Shown one piece after another: positions 1-8,243 of a DNA stretch of 64,000 nucleotides. A program made the position numbers and the translations under genes. The notes under the pieces are model-generated. The model made no database searches and was not told the DNA's origin. It saw only the letters and a list, made by a program, of their open reading frames with translations. Each line of letters starts with the position of its first letter. The first letter of the stretch is position 1. This DNA comes from Listeria farberi (GTDB lineage: Bacteria > Bacillota > Bacilli > Lactobacillales > Listeriaceae): NCBI RefSeq assembly GCF_014229245.1, contig NZ_JAARZJ010000011.1, positions 1-64,000 of the forward strand, given 5' to 3'.

Positions 1-129
1 ATATAATACACATAAAGTATATATATTTTTTAGACTTTTACTAGAATATAGTTTAAAGTATAGCTCAGCAATAACTATCAATAATATTATAGTATAAATC
101 GATATTACAATTAATAAAAAAGATAACAT
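1..129 (-). CDS. small membrane protein, partial; candidate second immunity gene
   Basis: This reading frame starts with ATG at 129 and stays open for 43 codons to the left window edge, so its end is not visible. A strong Shine-Dalgarno site (AGGAGGAAGAAT) directly precedes the ATG. The visible product has one strongly hydrophobic segment at about residues 2-22, followed by a short region with scattered lysines. It lies 22 bp after the stop of another tiny membrane protein and is co-directional with the RHS toxin gene, so it is probably in the same transcript. I recognise no family. A role as an immunity or accessory protein is inferred from position only. The DNA here is visibly more AT-rich than the rest of the window. 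Confidence 0.5.
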   Translation of the reverse strand, partial: MLSFLLIVISIYTIILLIVIAELYFKLYSSKSLKNIYTLCVLY

Positions 130-151
130 ATTCTTCCTCCTGACCTCTTCT

Positions 152-328
152 TCAAACTGTAAAAAAAACAAATGTAGATAAGATTATACCACCTACCACA
201 GTAAATAGGTAAGGCATAAATTTTATTAATTTATTCTTCTTTCCTTTATATTTATCTACAAATATAAAGCATAAAGTAGTTATCATTAAAAATTCAAGAG
301 AGATTATAGTTTTCAAAAAGGTCAACAT
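152..328 (-). CDS. 58-residue two-TM membrane protein; candidate immunity protein of the RHS toxin
   Basis: The ATG at 328 shares its A with the TAA stop of the RHS gene (TAATG), which suggests translational coupling. The ribosome binding site AGGAGG lies inside the toxin's last codons, so the codons for the final Lys-Arg-Arg-Lys residues also serve as the Shine-Dalgarno site. The product has 58 residues and two hydrophobic segments, at about residues 4-24 and 40-57. They are joined by a short lysine-rich loop (DKYKGKKNKLIKF), which predicts a hairpin with the loop inside the cell. I do not recognise a family. Polymorphic-toxin immunity genes normally sit directly after the toxin gene, and this one occupies that place. 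A membrane immunity protein would fit a membrane-active toxin, but the function is inferred. Confidence 0.6.
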   Translation of the reverse strand: MLTFLKTIISLEFLMITTLCFIFVDKYKGKKNKLIKFMPYLFTVVGGIILSTFVFFTV

Positions 329-3300
329 TAATATTTCCTCCTTTTTTTCTTTCCCATTTTTTTTTGGGCTTTATTAACTTTTTTTGAAATTTTCTTATAG
401 GATTTTGGAAAAAGTGAATTTTTAAAATGTCCCTTCCAATCTTTTTTCATACTTTTGATTGAGCTCTTCACGTTATGAAAAACTTGTTTTGTACCTTTTT
501 TTACACTTTTAGCTTTCCATATTTTTTTCCCGATTTTCCCTATACTTTTATATCCTAGAACGCGTCCTAAACCTACTTTGAACACTCCTTGCACTGCGCC
601 AACACCAGTAGCAACTAATGCCCCCTTCCAACTGTATCCTTTTTTTCTGTTCTTCCATAAATATTTCGCTAAACCTGTTGCAGCTCCTACGCCTGCTGAC
701 ACAGCCCACCAAGCAACCTCACCATCAGGATCAAAATACATAACAGGATTATTATTCGCATAATTATACCCATTCATCGTCTGTGGATCATCTTCATCGC
801 CTGGGTCTGGGTCGTAAGCAGTAAACACACCTTGCTCTGGTTCGTAATAACGCGCCATCAAGTAATATTGTTCGATTTCCTTGTCATACGTGTATCCTGC
901 ATAACCATACGGATTGGCTTTGGCTTCTTCTGTAGAGGCAGTGTTTTTCAGCACATTTCCCCAAGCATCATATGCATATTCTGCGACAATTTTACCTGCT
1001 TCATCCGTGAGTGCAATCACGTCGCCATGCGAATTATAGTGATAATAGAGGGTTTTGCCATTCATCTTCATTGCTAAACGAACATTATCATCCGAATAAA
1101 CATACTGACGAACTACTTTTCCATCACCATTAGTTTCATACAGAACATCAATACTATCGCCGTCATAATGATAATTCGTCGTCACGCCATCGACTGTTTT
1201 CGACAAGCGACGGTTATCATCATCGTACGTATAACTTGTAAACGGCTCGCTCTCGCCTTTTTTCGTGATGCTGCTTAAACGGTCGCCGGTATCCCATGTA
1301 TACGTGTACTTGCCATCGCTTGTACGGTTACCATTGGCGTCATACGTCAGAGCCTCTCCGTTCCACGAAACCAGTTGATTACCATCATTATAACTTGCGG
1401 CAATTGTTTTTGTCTCGCTTCCGCTGATTGCTACTTGTGTGCGGTTTCCGAAGCCATCGTATGTGTATGCTTTTACGGTGCCGTCTGGTAGTGTTTCTTT
1501 AGTTAGTTGGTTGACTGCATCATATTCGTAGGTTGTTTTTCCGTCTTGTTTGTTGTCGATGCTTGTACGGTTGCTTGCAGCGTCATAGGTGTAGTTTTCA
1601 TCTAAAATTTGGGTGCCGCTTGCGCTACTAATAGCTGCGTTGGTGACTTTTTGGGTGCTATCGTAGGTGTAGTTGGCTGCGGTGCCGTTTCCTGCTGTGT
1701 AGACATTGATGTTTCCAAATTCGTCAAACTCGAAATAGGCGTTTTTGCTTCCGTCGTTTACGCGGGTATTCCGGTCTAAGTCGTTGTATGTGTAGCTTGT
1801 TTTTGCTGTGTAGTCGCCGTGGTTAATGGCTACTTCGCCGACTTTGTCTGTTTTTCCTTTGTTGTCTTTTGTTGGTTTGTCTTTGTATGTGTAGCTTACG
1901 TCGCCACCTCGTTCGGCTACTTTGGTGATTCGGTTGGCATCGTCGTAGGTTTTGTCGGTTACGATGCTGTTGATTTCATCGGTTACTTTTGTTTGGTTGC
2001 CGTTAGGATCGTATTGGAATTTAAATGCTAGTTTATCATTCCATTTGATCCCGTCCGTACGGTCAGCAGAATCGTATGTGCTTTCGGTTACGCGACCATT
2101 TGGCATGATTGCTTTTGTTTCATTACCGGCTGCATCATATTCGTACTTGATTGTGCGATTGAGTGCGTCGGTAAATGCGGTGATTTTGTTATCCACGTCA
2201 TATTCATAGATATTTTTTTGCGTTTTGCCGGATGCAGTGACATTTTTTTCGGTGGTGTTGCCATTGTCGTCGTACTTATAGGCTACGGATGTGCCGTTCG
2301 CTAGTTTTGTGTCTATAAGCGCGTTGTCTGCATCATAGGTTAAAGTTTTTTTGTTGCCTTTTTCGTCTGTTTCGGATGTAGTGTTACCGTAAATATCGTA
2401 AGTGAAGCTGATTTTGCGGCCTTCTTCGTCATAGCTAGCTGTTACATAATTGCCGGAAGCGTCGTATTCATTTTTTGTTAATACTTCGCCTTCTATGACA
2501 CGTACATCGTCAAACCAAGCTTTTCCGGTTAAACCATTGCGGAACATGGTGTAAACTTTAATCATTTTGACTGGCTTAGTCGGTTTAACAACTACGGCAC
2601 TTCGGTTCCAGTCGTTCGTTCCGAGTGGGAATTGACCTTGTACGGAAGAAGTTGTGCCATCTTGATAATATATTGTTCCCCATATCGAATAATCGTTCGA
2701 CATCGTTGCAACAGAACCGTTTGCTTTGGCGTCTTCTGATTTGGATAGTGCGGAAATGGTTAATGCTTTGGCTTCTTTTTGATTTACTGGTACATCTTGG
2801 ACAATATGCGTGTAGGCTTCACTTGTTGCTTTTCGCTCGAAGTAAACAGCGCTATCACCGCTATGGCTTTCATTATCGACTACTTTTGCTTGTGTCAGCG
2901 CGGTATTACCTGTACGCATCCAGCCAGTCGGAAGCGTTCCATTGTGCTCTTCAAAACTGCTGTTGACTACCGGGTTGTAACTGGAAGCAACACTGCCTTT
3001 TTCAAATTGAACATTGTCGTACCAAATTGTGCCTTTTCCTTTATGTGGAGCTGGTTGTTCGTTGTCCAAATAAAGCAATACTTGGCGCGTGTTTTTGGAT
3101 GTTTTAAAGGTTAATTGGCGTTTTACCCAGTCGCCGTTCTTTTTGATCGATGTGGCGCGGTTGGATTGCCATACGCCAGCATCGGTAATGTCTTTTGCAT
3201 TCGCATCTTGTAAACGTCCAATGAGAAGTGCATCGGCGTTTGTCATTCCGGATGTTTTAATCCAGGCGCTAAATGTATATGTTGTTTCTGGTTCTACATC

Positions 3301-6300
3301 GACGCGTTGAGTAACGGATGAATAGCCTTTTACGGTAGAATTTGCTTCACTCGTTAGTTTAACGGAACCACTGCCGCCGAGTGCTCCTGGCGCTGACTGT
3401 GTGCTATCGAATGTCATGCTTCCTTTTGCATCTGATTGAATCAGTGTCCAGTTGGAAACTCCTGCTCCTTTTTCAAAGCCGCTGTTTTGAAGTAAGTTAC
3501 CGCCGGAAGAAAGTTCGCCACTACCGCGAATTGGATTTCCATAGGTGTCATACTGTGTCACAGAGGATACTTGGGATTCTGTCGCAAGTGTTTCTGATAC
3601 CGCATCTGCTCCGTCATAGGCAACGGTAGTTTTGCGTCCTTCTGTATCGGTTGAGCTCGTTACATCGTTATTATCATTGTAAGTGTATGATTCTGTTCCG
3701 TATGCATCTGTCGCTTGTGTAATATTACCATCTGCATCGTAAGCGTATGTTTCTTCTTGTCCCTTAGGATTCACTTCTTTTACTAGGTTATTTGATTCAT
3801 ACGTGTAGGTCGTTGTGAGTTTGAGACCATCTGCATCTACAATTTCTTTCTTTGGATTTCCAGCATCATTGTAGGAATAAATGGTTTTCTTCTTTTTCTC
3901 GTTTGTTAAAGTAGTTTGCTGTCCTTCTTTGTCATAAGAAAGGGTTGTTTTTTTGCCGACTGGATCGGTTATTTCTGTTAATTTTTCTTCTTCATAGGCA
4001 AAAGTTGTTTCATATGGTTTTTCTTCTGTATGTTTTGGATCGTAAATCGAGGTTAATAAGCCATCTGTGTAGCCGTAGCGATATATTTTTCCGCGGGCAG
4101 TGGATGAACTGATTAGCTCTTGTTTGTCATTATACGTGTAGCTGATTTTACGGTCTTCTGGTCCGACAAGTTCTTTTACTAGCTCGCCTTCATACGCGAG
4201 AGTAACGGTACGTCCGGAAGCGTCGCGCAAGCTTGTTAGTTTGCCGTCAGTATATTCGTATGTTAATTCGTTACCTTTTGTATCTTTTTCGGATTTTAAT
4301 CGTCCATCAACTAAAAAGCGTGTTTCTGACTTATCTTCTTCTATTTTCAAATAGCCATCTGCGTTTTTAGTAATCTCGGAGTAAATGCCTGGTGGTGCTT
4401 CGTATTTATCGCCTTTTTTAGTGAAACGATGGATTTTCTTGTCCGATTCCACCCAAACGATATTACCGTTTTCTTCTTCTACGAGTTTTTCTTCGAGCGT
4501 ACTTGTCCAGCCTTTACCGAAAATGCCAGTTGCATCATCTTGGCTATTAAACGTACGGTCGACATTAATGCTTGGACCGCGGCCTTCTAAGTTGAAATCT
4601 GTTTCATGGAATAAAAAGTTTCCGTTTGTAGCGTTCACTTCGCCGCCACGAACTGGCACACTTGTCCAGTAATCAACCATTCCTAGTTGTTTATTGAGTG
4701 CTTCTGGAATAGATGGTGTTGCTGGTTCTGATTGCACGCTAGTTGTGTTATTTCCTGCTTTTTGATAAGCGATAACGCGGAACCAGTAGTTTGTGCGCTC
4801 TTTATAATTTCCGCCAGAATTGGTATACACTGGAGAAGGGTCTTTTGCGAGTTCATCGCCTTTTCCGTCATGGTGAAGGGCAAATTTCCCTTCTGCAACT
4901 TCTTCTTTGGTTGGCCAAATGCCTTTGTTTTGTGTCGTCCACTTTGTTTCTGCGCCGACATCATATTCTTCGTAGGCTTTCCCATTGAAAACGAGTACTT
5001 TGTAGCCGTCCGCCATTGGGCTCTTTTCCCAGTTAAGTTCCACGTATCCTGTTTCTTTATGTGCTAAGTTTGAGTATGCTTTCGCAGTAGGTGGTTGTGG
5101 TTTTTCGATTGGCATATAGGCGAAAACGAGATCAGATGTAGGGCTTTCTCCGCCTGGATAAACCGCTTGAACCCTAACTAGATAACGCGTTAAATTACGC
5201 AGGCCAAAAGTACTTCCGGCTTGAAAGGCATTTTCATATTGTGCCCGTGGATCAAGAGCGAACTCAGCGCCTTTGCCATCGTGGTGGAATTCAAAATCAC
5301 CATTAGCAATTTCAGCCACTGTTGGGAAGATTTTCTTGCCTTTCGTGCTCCATGTAGTAGCTGAACTTCCTGTATTAAAGTATTCATAGTTATATCCATT
5401 AGAAATAACGATATTATAACTAGTCGCACCGGGAACCGCTTTCCAAGATAAATCCATGTAACCTGTTCCAGTTCCAACACCGTTTGAGGCTGTTTTTACA
5501 GTTGGTTTTTCTGGTTGTGCGTACGTATAATTTACTTCCAAATAAGGATAGTTTTTATTATTTTCACTTGCTACGACTTTTTTCCAATAGTTTTGGTCGA
5601 TGTTAGTACCTAAGCGGAAACCATTATTTGGTCGCACGCCACTTGCCCATGCTTGAACTGTATTAGTGACATCTAAGTTCGCCCACTCACCTCGACCGAC
5701 ATTGACGCTTCCAATCCGTGTTGATGCAGGAGCTGTATTCCAAGTCACTTGCCACGGAGACCAGTTCGCATTAGATTCGTAGTACCAAAGATCATTTTTA
5801 ACTGTTGGAGACATATGCCAAATGTTATAGACTTTCAATGTTGCTTTAGAAATAGTCGCTTTGTTTAAAGTGGATGTGTCCATTTTTAAAAAAGCGGCAT
5901 TATTTCCTGTTGAATTGTCCCATTTACCGAGTTTTAACGTATAAGCATTTTGACCAGAATCCCATAGTTTACTTCCGATGTTTGTTTCGGTTGGTTTAGC
6001 CGAATTAATATTGGCATTATAAACTTCATCTAACCGAACTGATGGATCAATATAGACAGGGTACTCGCGAGCGGCATCATTTAGCCATTCTGTATCTACT
6101 TTTAATTGTAGTTCATACACTGTTTTAGTGAGTTGTTTCACTTCAAAAGAAACATTTTCGGATAGTGCTGCTTCCCCGGTTTCAGCGCCGACATTAGAAT
6201 CTGTCATAACTGGTTTCGGAAGCGTATATATTGTTTCGCCAGATTTATTTTTGAATAGCACATCGCCATTCTCTGCTAGTTCTAAGTCTAGTTTTGTTTC

Positions 6301-6903
6301 AATTTGATAAACATACGTATCTACTTGATTTGGTTCATGTAGTACTAAGTCTTCTTTAACTGATTGTGGAAAAGTTAAATGTCGTAGATCTGTTTTAGGA
6401 AATACGTTTTCATAAGTAACTTCATTTTCTTTGTAGGTCGCTGGTTGGTCTGTTACAGCTTCTTCATTCTCGCCTGTACGTGCTCCTTTTAAGCGAAAAG
6501 TAACTTCTGCGCCAGCTTTTGTTAGTTTCTGATATGCCCCGTCTTCCATTTTTTCTAAGAAGCCTAATTCTAATGGGGTTTGTTTTGGAACAATCATGTC
6601 AGAATCTGCTTCTTTCTCCACATTCGCATCGATGCGCTTCATATCCCCGTCAACTTCCATATTGATAGGATCCGCAAAGATTTGTTTTGTAAAGCTCCCG
6701 TCGTGGTTATCAAAAACCACTTCATTTTCTGTTCGTTCTTCTTTCACTTCTGTTGGTGCTTGTTCTCCCGCTTTCTTTTCTGGTACTTCTACCCCAGTTG
6801 ACGTCTCCTCCGCCATTGGTGCATAACCAGGTATTAGTGAAAGGAATAACATAATAGCTATCAGGCTCACTAAGATTTTTTTTGCTTTTGCATGTATTTT
6901 CAT
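328..6903 (-). CDS. wapA: WapA-like secreted RHS/YD-repeat polymorphic toxin
   Basis: This 2191-residue protein is about the size of B. subtilis WapA, a secreted contact-dependent toxin. It starts with a Sec signal peptide (basic MKIHAKAKK, then a hydrophobic stretch, cleavage near residue 31). Next come a DNRLRE-like module (about 283-465), two fibronectin III-like domains (about 468-600 and 604-735) that each carry the same HHDGKG insert, and a DUF6531-type segment (about 741-820). YD repeats follow (about 870-1090), then two galactose-binding-like modules beginning NLLQNSGFE and NPVVNSSFE (about 1134-1470), and more YD repeats to about 1990. The conserved RHS core ends in YYEP...DPDG near residue 2062. 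The last 129 residues form the variable tip, with two Gly/Ala-rich hydrophobic helices and a very lysine-rich tail. The tip matches no toxin family I know. No LPXTG motif is present. The start has an AGGGAG ribosome site 5' of ATG. Confidence 0.9.
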   Translation of the reverse strand: MKIHAKAKKILVSLIAIMLFLSLIPGYAPMAEETSTGVEVPEKKAGEQAPTEVKEERTENEVVFDNHDGSFTKQIFADPINMEVDGDMKRIDANVEKEADSDMIVPKQTPLELGFLEKMEDGAYQKLTKAGAEVTFRLKGARTGENEEAVTDQPATYKENEVTYENVFPKTDLRHLTFPQSVKEDLVLHEPNQVDTYVYQIETKLDLELAENGDVLFKNKSGETIYTLPKPVMTDSNVGAETGEAALSENVSFEVKQLTKTVYELQLKVDTEWLNDAAREYPVYIDPSVRLDEVYNANINSAKPTETNIGSKLWDSGQNAYTLKLGKWDNSTGNNAAFLKMDTSTLNKATISKATLKVYNIWHMSPTVKNDLWYYESNANWSPWQVTWNTAPASTRIGSVNVGRGEWANLDVTNTVQAWASGVRPNNGFRLGTNIDQNYWKKVVASENNKNYPYLEVNYTYAQPEKPTVKTASNGVGTGTGYMDLSWKAVPGATSYNIVISNGYNYEYFNTGSSATTWSTKGKKIFPTVAEIANGDFEFHHDGKGAEFALDPRAQYENAFQAGSTFGLRNLTRYLVRVQAVYPGGESPTSDLVFAYMPIEKPQPPTAKAYSNLAHKETGYVELNWEKSPMADGYKVLVFNGKAYEEYDVGAETKWTTQNKGIWPTKEEVAEGKFALHHDGKGDELAKDPSPVYTNSGGNYKERTNYWFRVIAYQKAGNNTTSVQSEPATPSIPEALNKQLGMVDYWTSVPVRGGEVNATNGNFLFHETDFNLEGRGPSINVDRTFNSQDDATGIFGKGWTSTLEEKLVEEENGNIVWVESDKKIHRFTKKGDKYEAPPGIYSEITKNADGYLKIEEDKSETRFLVDGRLKSEKDTKGNELTYEYTDGKLTSLRDASGRTVTLAYEGELVKELVGPEDRKISYTYNDKQELISSSTARGKIYRYGYTDGLLTSIYDPKHTEEKPYETTFAYEEEKLTEITDPVGKKTTLSYDKEGQQTTLTNEKKKKTIYSYNDAGNPKKEIVDADGLKLTTTYTYESNNLVKEVNPKGQEETYAYDADGNITQATDAYGTESYTYNDNNDVTSSTDTEGRKTTVAYDGADAVSETLATESQVSSVTQYDTYGNPIRGSGELSSGGNLLQNSGFEKGAGVSNWTLIQSDAKGSMTFDSTQSAPGALGGSGSVKLTSEANSTVKGYSSVTQRVDVEPETTYTFSAWIKTSGMTNADALLIGRLQDANAKDITDAGVWQSNRATSIKKNGDWVKRQLTFKTSKNTRQVLLYLDNEQPAPHKGKGTIWYDNVQFEKGSVASSYNPVVNSSFEEHNGTLPTGWMRTGNTALTQAKVVDNESHSGDSAVYFERKATSEAYTHIVQDVPVNQKEAKALTISALSKSEDAKANGSVATMSNDYSIWGTIYYQDGTTSSVQGQFPLGTNDWNRSAVVVKPTKPVKMIKVYTMFRNGLTGKAWFDDVRVIEGEVLTKNEYDASGNYVTASYDEEGRKISFTYDIYGNTTSETDEKGNKKTLTYDADNALIDTKLANGTSVAYKYDDNGNTTEKNVTASGKTQKNIYEYDVDNKITAFTDALNRTIKYEYDAAGNETKAIMPNGRVTESTYDSADRTDGIKWNDKLAFKFQYDPNGNQTKVTDEINSIVTDKTYDDANRITKVAERGGDVSYTYKDKPTKDNKGKTDKVGEVAINHGDYTAKTSYTYNDLDRNTRVNDGSKNAYFEFDEFGNINVYTAGNGTAANYTYDSTQKVTNAAISSASGTQILDENYTYDAASNRTSIDNKQDGKTTYEYDAVNQLTKETLPDGTVKAYTYDGFGNRTQVAISGSETKTIAASYNDGNQLVSWNGEALTYDANGNRTSDGKYTYTWDTGDRLSSITKKGESEPFTSYTYDDDNRRLSKTVDGVTTNYHYDGDSIDVLYETNGDGKVVRQYVYSDDNVRLAMKMNGKTLYYHYNSHGDVIALTDEAGKIVAEYAYDAWGNVLKNTASTEEAKANPYGYAGYTYDKEIEQYYLMARYYEPEQGVFTAYDPDPGDEDDPQTMNGYNYANNNPVMYFDPDGEVAWWAVSAGVGAATGLAKYLWKNRKKGYSWKGALVATGVGAVQGVFKVGLGRVLGYKSIGKIGKKIWKAKSVKKGTKQVFHNVKSSIKSMKKDWKGHFKNSLFPKSYKKISKKVNKAQKKMGKKKRRKY

Positions 6904-7002
6904 GTATCAAGCTCTCCCTTTTTCAATGTAATTTCATTCGATGTCTTACCCTTTATTTCTTTTTCTTTCTCCCCGCTAACAACCTCACTGCCCTCTCTTT
7001 CT

Positions 7003-7044
7003 AAAAAAGGACCAGTTTTAATTGAGATAAAACTGGTCCTTTTC
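7003..7044. terminator. bidirectional hairpin terminator
   Basis: A perfect stem (AAGGACCAGTTTTA / TAAAACTGGTCCTT) with a 7-nt loop is flanked by T-rich tracts on both strands. It lies between the RHS gene start and the decayed gene upstream. On the minus strand it would stop transcription coming from the pseudogene before the RHS promoter region. The rest of 6904-7159 holds the presumed RHS promoter and nothing else I can identify. Confidence 0.8.
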
Positions 7045-7159
7045 CTAATATTACAAAATTATTATAGCATGGATTTTTCTTTTTCGGTGAACAAAATTGT
7101 AATTTTTTTACTTTTTATTTGAATTGTTAATTTTATTAATTATAATTAGTGTTTAATAG

Positions 7160-7352
7160 TCAAGAAGTAATAAATTTCAGTCGCGCTGTATCAATACAAA
7201 TATCAACAATATTGTCGCATTCTATAAAACATTTCCGTCAGATTGAAATTCTTCTGGCACAACAGTATTAATCATTACTAAATTCTCTTCAATCGTTTCT
7301 ATTGTCCCGAAAGACACTTTTGGTTTAGTTGTTCTAATTGTTTACGATTCAT
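7160..7352 (-). pseudogene. decayed, internally deleted paralogue of the gene at 9241-9765
   Basis: From ATG 7352 the frame reads MNRKQLEQLNQKC, matching MNRHQLEKLNRDC at the start of the intact gene near 9.7 kb, and then stops. Another frame continues with MINTVVPEEFQSDG, matching SMNVLLSDDFSPDG near the intact protein's C-terminus. A third frame gives CFIECDNIVDICIDTARLKF, matching CFIEYESILDVCVDTLKLQF. The 5' and 3' ends are therefore present but roughly the middle two thirds are gone, and at least two frame breaks remain. The upstream sequence, including a cre-like box and the ATACCATGTTTA motif, is shared too. The duplication thus covered the promoter region as well. Confidence 0.85.
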
Positions 7353-7366
7353 TGGTTCGCCTCTTT

Positions 7367-7380
7367 TTTAAGCGCTTTCA
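7367..7380 (-). promoter_or_regulatory. cre-like (CcpA) site upstream of the pseudogene
   Basis: Read on the minus strand the sequence is TGAAAGCGCTTAAA, which matches the cre consensus TGWAANCGNTNWCA at 13 of 14 positions and is nearly palindromic. It lies just before the ribosome site of the decayed gene. The equivalent site is kept upstream of the intact paralogue. Binding by CcpA is inferred from the match alone. Confidence 0.45.
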
Positions 7381-7418
7381 ATTTAAGATACCATGTTTAA
7401 TCCGCTCCTGCAATACCA

Positions 7419-7459
7419 AAAAAGCCTTGAACGAATAATCAATCAGTTCAAGGCTTTTC
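7419..7459. terminator. hairpin terminator after the micro-ORF
   Basis: A stem AAAAGCCTTGAAC / GTTCAAGGCTTTT has T-rich flanks and lies 4 bp beyond the stop of the 26-codon ORF. It closes the acetyltransferase/micro-ORF transcript on the minus strand. Confidence 0.85.
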
Positions 7460-7462
7460 TAT

Positions 7463-7543
7463 TTACCACGGCTGGGTCGTTGGTCCGACTGTGAATTCGT
7501 TTACGCTTATGTCTTCGGGTTGGTCAATATTTTGGATGGTCAT
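7463..7543 (-). CDS. 26-residue peptide, possible RiPP precursor or signalling peptide
   Basis: A 26-codon ORF starts at ATG 7543, 13 bp after the stop of the acetyltransferase gene, with a GGAGAG ribosome site about 7 nt upstream. It ends at TAA 7463, right before a strong terminator. The peptide begins MTIQNIDQPEDIS and ends EFTVGPTTQPW. It is acidic in the first half and has a Gly/Pro/Thr-rich tail with a terminal tryptophan, and it has no cysteine and no hydrophobic signal segment. Its ribosome site, tight spacing and terminator suggest that it is translated. I know no family for it. An acidic leader followed by a short distinct tail is reminiscent of modified-peptide precursors, but no modifying enzyme other than the O-acetyltransferase is adjacent. 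Function unknown. Confidence 0.55.
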   Translation of the reverse strand: MTIQNIDQPEDISVNEFTVGPTTQPW

Positions 7544-7556
7544 TTGCTATCTCTCC

Positions 7557-8126
7557 TTATTCCTCGATAATTTTGCGAATTTGTTTGGCTGGGCTTCCGG
7601 CGACGATGACGTTTGCTGGGACATCTTTTGTGACGGTAGCATCCGCAGCAACGATAGCATTTTCGCCAATTGTTACACCTGATAATATCGTTACGTTTGC
7701 GCCAATCCAGGCGTTTTTCTTCACATAAATTGGGGCTACTCTTAAGCCACGTCTCTTTTTCGGGCTAACTAAATGGTTGACAGTAACAAGTCTTGCTCCT
7801 GGGCCAATTAAAACATTATCTTCAATCGTAATCCCGCCCAAATCCACGAAAGTTACATTTAAATTGATAAAGATATTTTTCCCAAAAGTAATATGTTTCC
7901 CGAAGTCGCTATAAAAAGGAAGTGAGACATCGACTGATGGATCGACTGGTTTTCCGGTGATGTCACTGAGATATTTGGTCACTTCTTTTTTTGAGTGGTA
8001 CTTGGTGTTGAGTTCGATGATAAGTTGTTCATTGTTTTGCTTTACTTTGTGAATTTCATCTAACAAATCCGACCCTTGGAGAATTTCTTGGCCGACTAGT
8101 CTTTCCTGTAAATCTTGTTCTATCAT
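7557..8126 (-). CDS. sugar O-acetyltransferase, maltose/galactoside acetyltransferase family
   Basis: The 189-residue product has an N-terminal helical maltose-acetyltransferase segment (about 1-60), then a left-handed beta-helix built from hexapeptide repeats, for example [20 protein letters not shown] and [30 protein letters not shown]. This is the trimeric acetyl-CoA-dependent transferase family (Maa/LacA/NodL); the histidine in VNH is in the usual catalytic place. The probable acceptor is a sugar or small thiogalactoside-like compound and is not identifiable from sequence. A GAGGGGG ribosome site precedes ATG 8126. The gene is divergent from a LysR regulator, which probably controls it, and is followed after 13 bp by a 26-codon ORF and a terminator. 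Confidence 0.9.
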   Translation of the reverse strand: MIEQDLQERLVGQEILQGSDLLDEIHKVKQNNEQLIIELNTKYHSKKEVTKYLSDITGKPVDPSVDVSLPFYSDFGKHITFGKNIFINLNVTFVDLGGITIEDNVLIGPGARLVTVNHLVSPKKRRGLRVAPIYVKKNAWIGANVTILSGVTIGENAIVAADATVTKDVPANVIVAGSPAKQIRKIIEE

Positions 8127-8181
8127 GCGCTTTCCCCCTCGAAAATCTTTTACTATTTAATTATAGCGAGAGAAGTTATAA

Positions 8182-8209
8182 TTGAATAATACTTATAAAG
8201 CATATTCAA
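8182..8209. promoter_or_regulatory. candidate LysR-type operator
   Basis: The divergent intergenic region holds a perfect inverted repeat TTGAATA...TATTCAA with a 14-nt AT-rich spacer that itself contains TACTTATAAA. LysR-type regulators bind interrupted dyads with a T...A core in exactly this position between their own gene and the target gene. The assignment is inferred from position and symmetry. Confidence 0.4.
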
Positions 8210-8243
8210 CTATTCATTTTAGTTATAGGAAGGGGTGATTTTA

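Noticed and set aside
578-3629. Many open frames of 60-113 codons on the plus strand across the RHS gene
   Set aside because: They lie opposite a continuous 2191-codon gene with clear domain structure, have no ribosome sites and show no recognisable proteins.
4800-5500. Two similar HHDGKG-containing segments in the RHS protein as a recent DNA duplication
   Set aside because: The similarity is at the protein level between two fibronectin III-like modules and the DNA has diverged, so this is an old domain repeat rather than a recent event.
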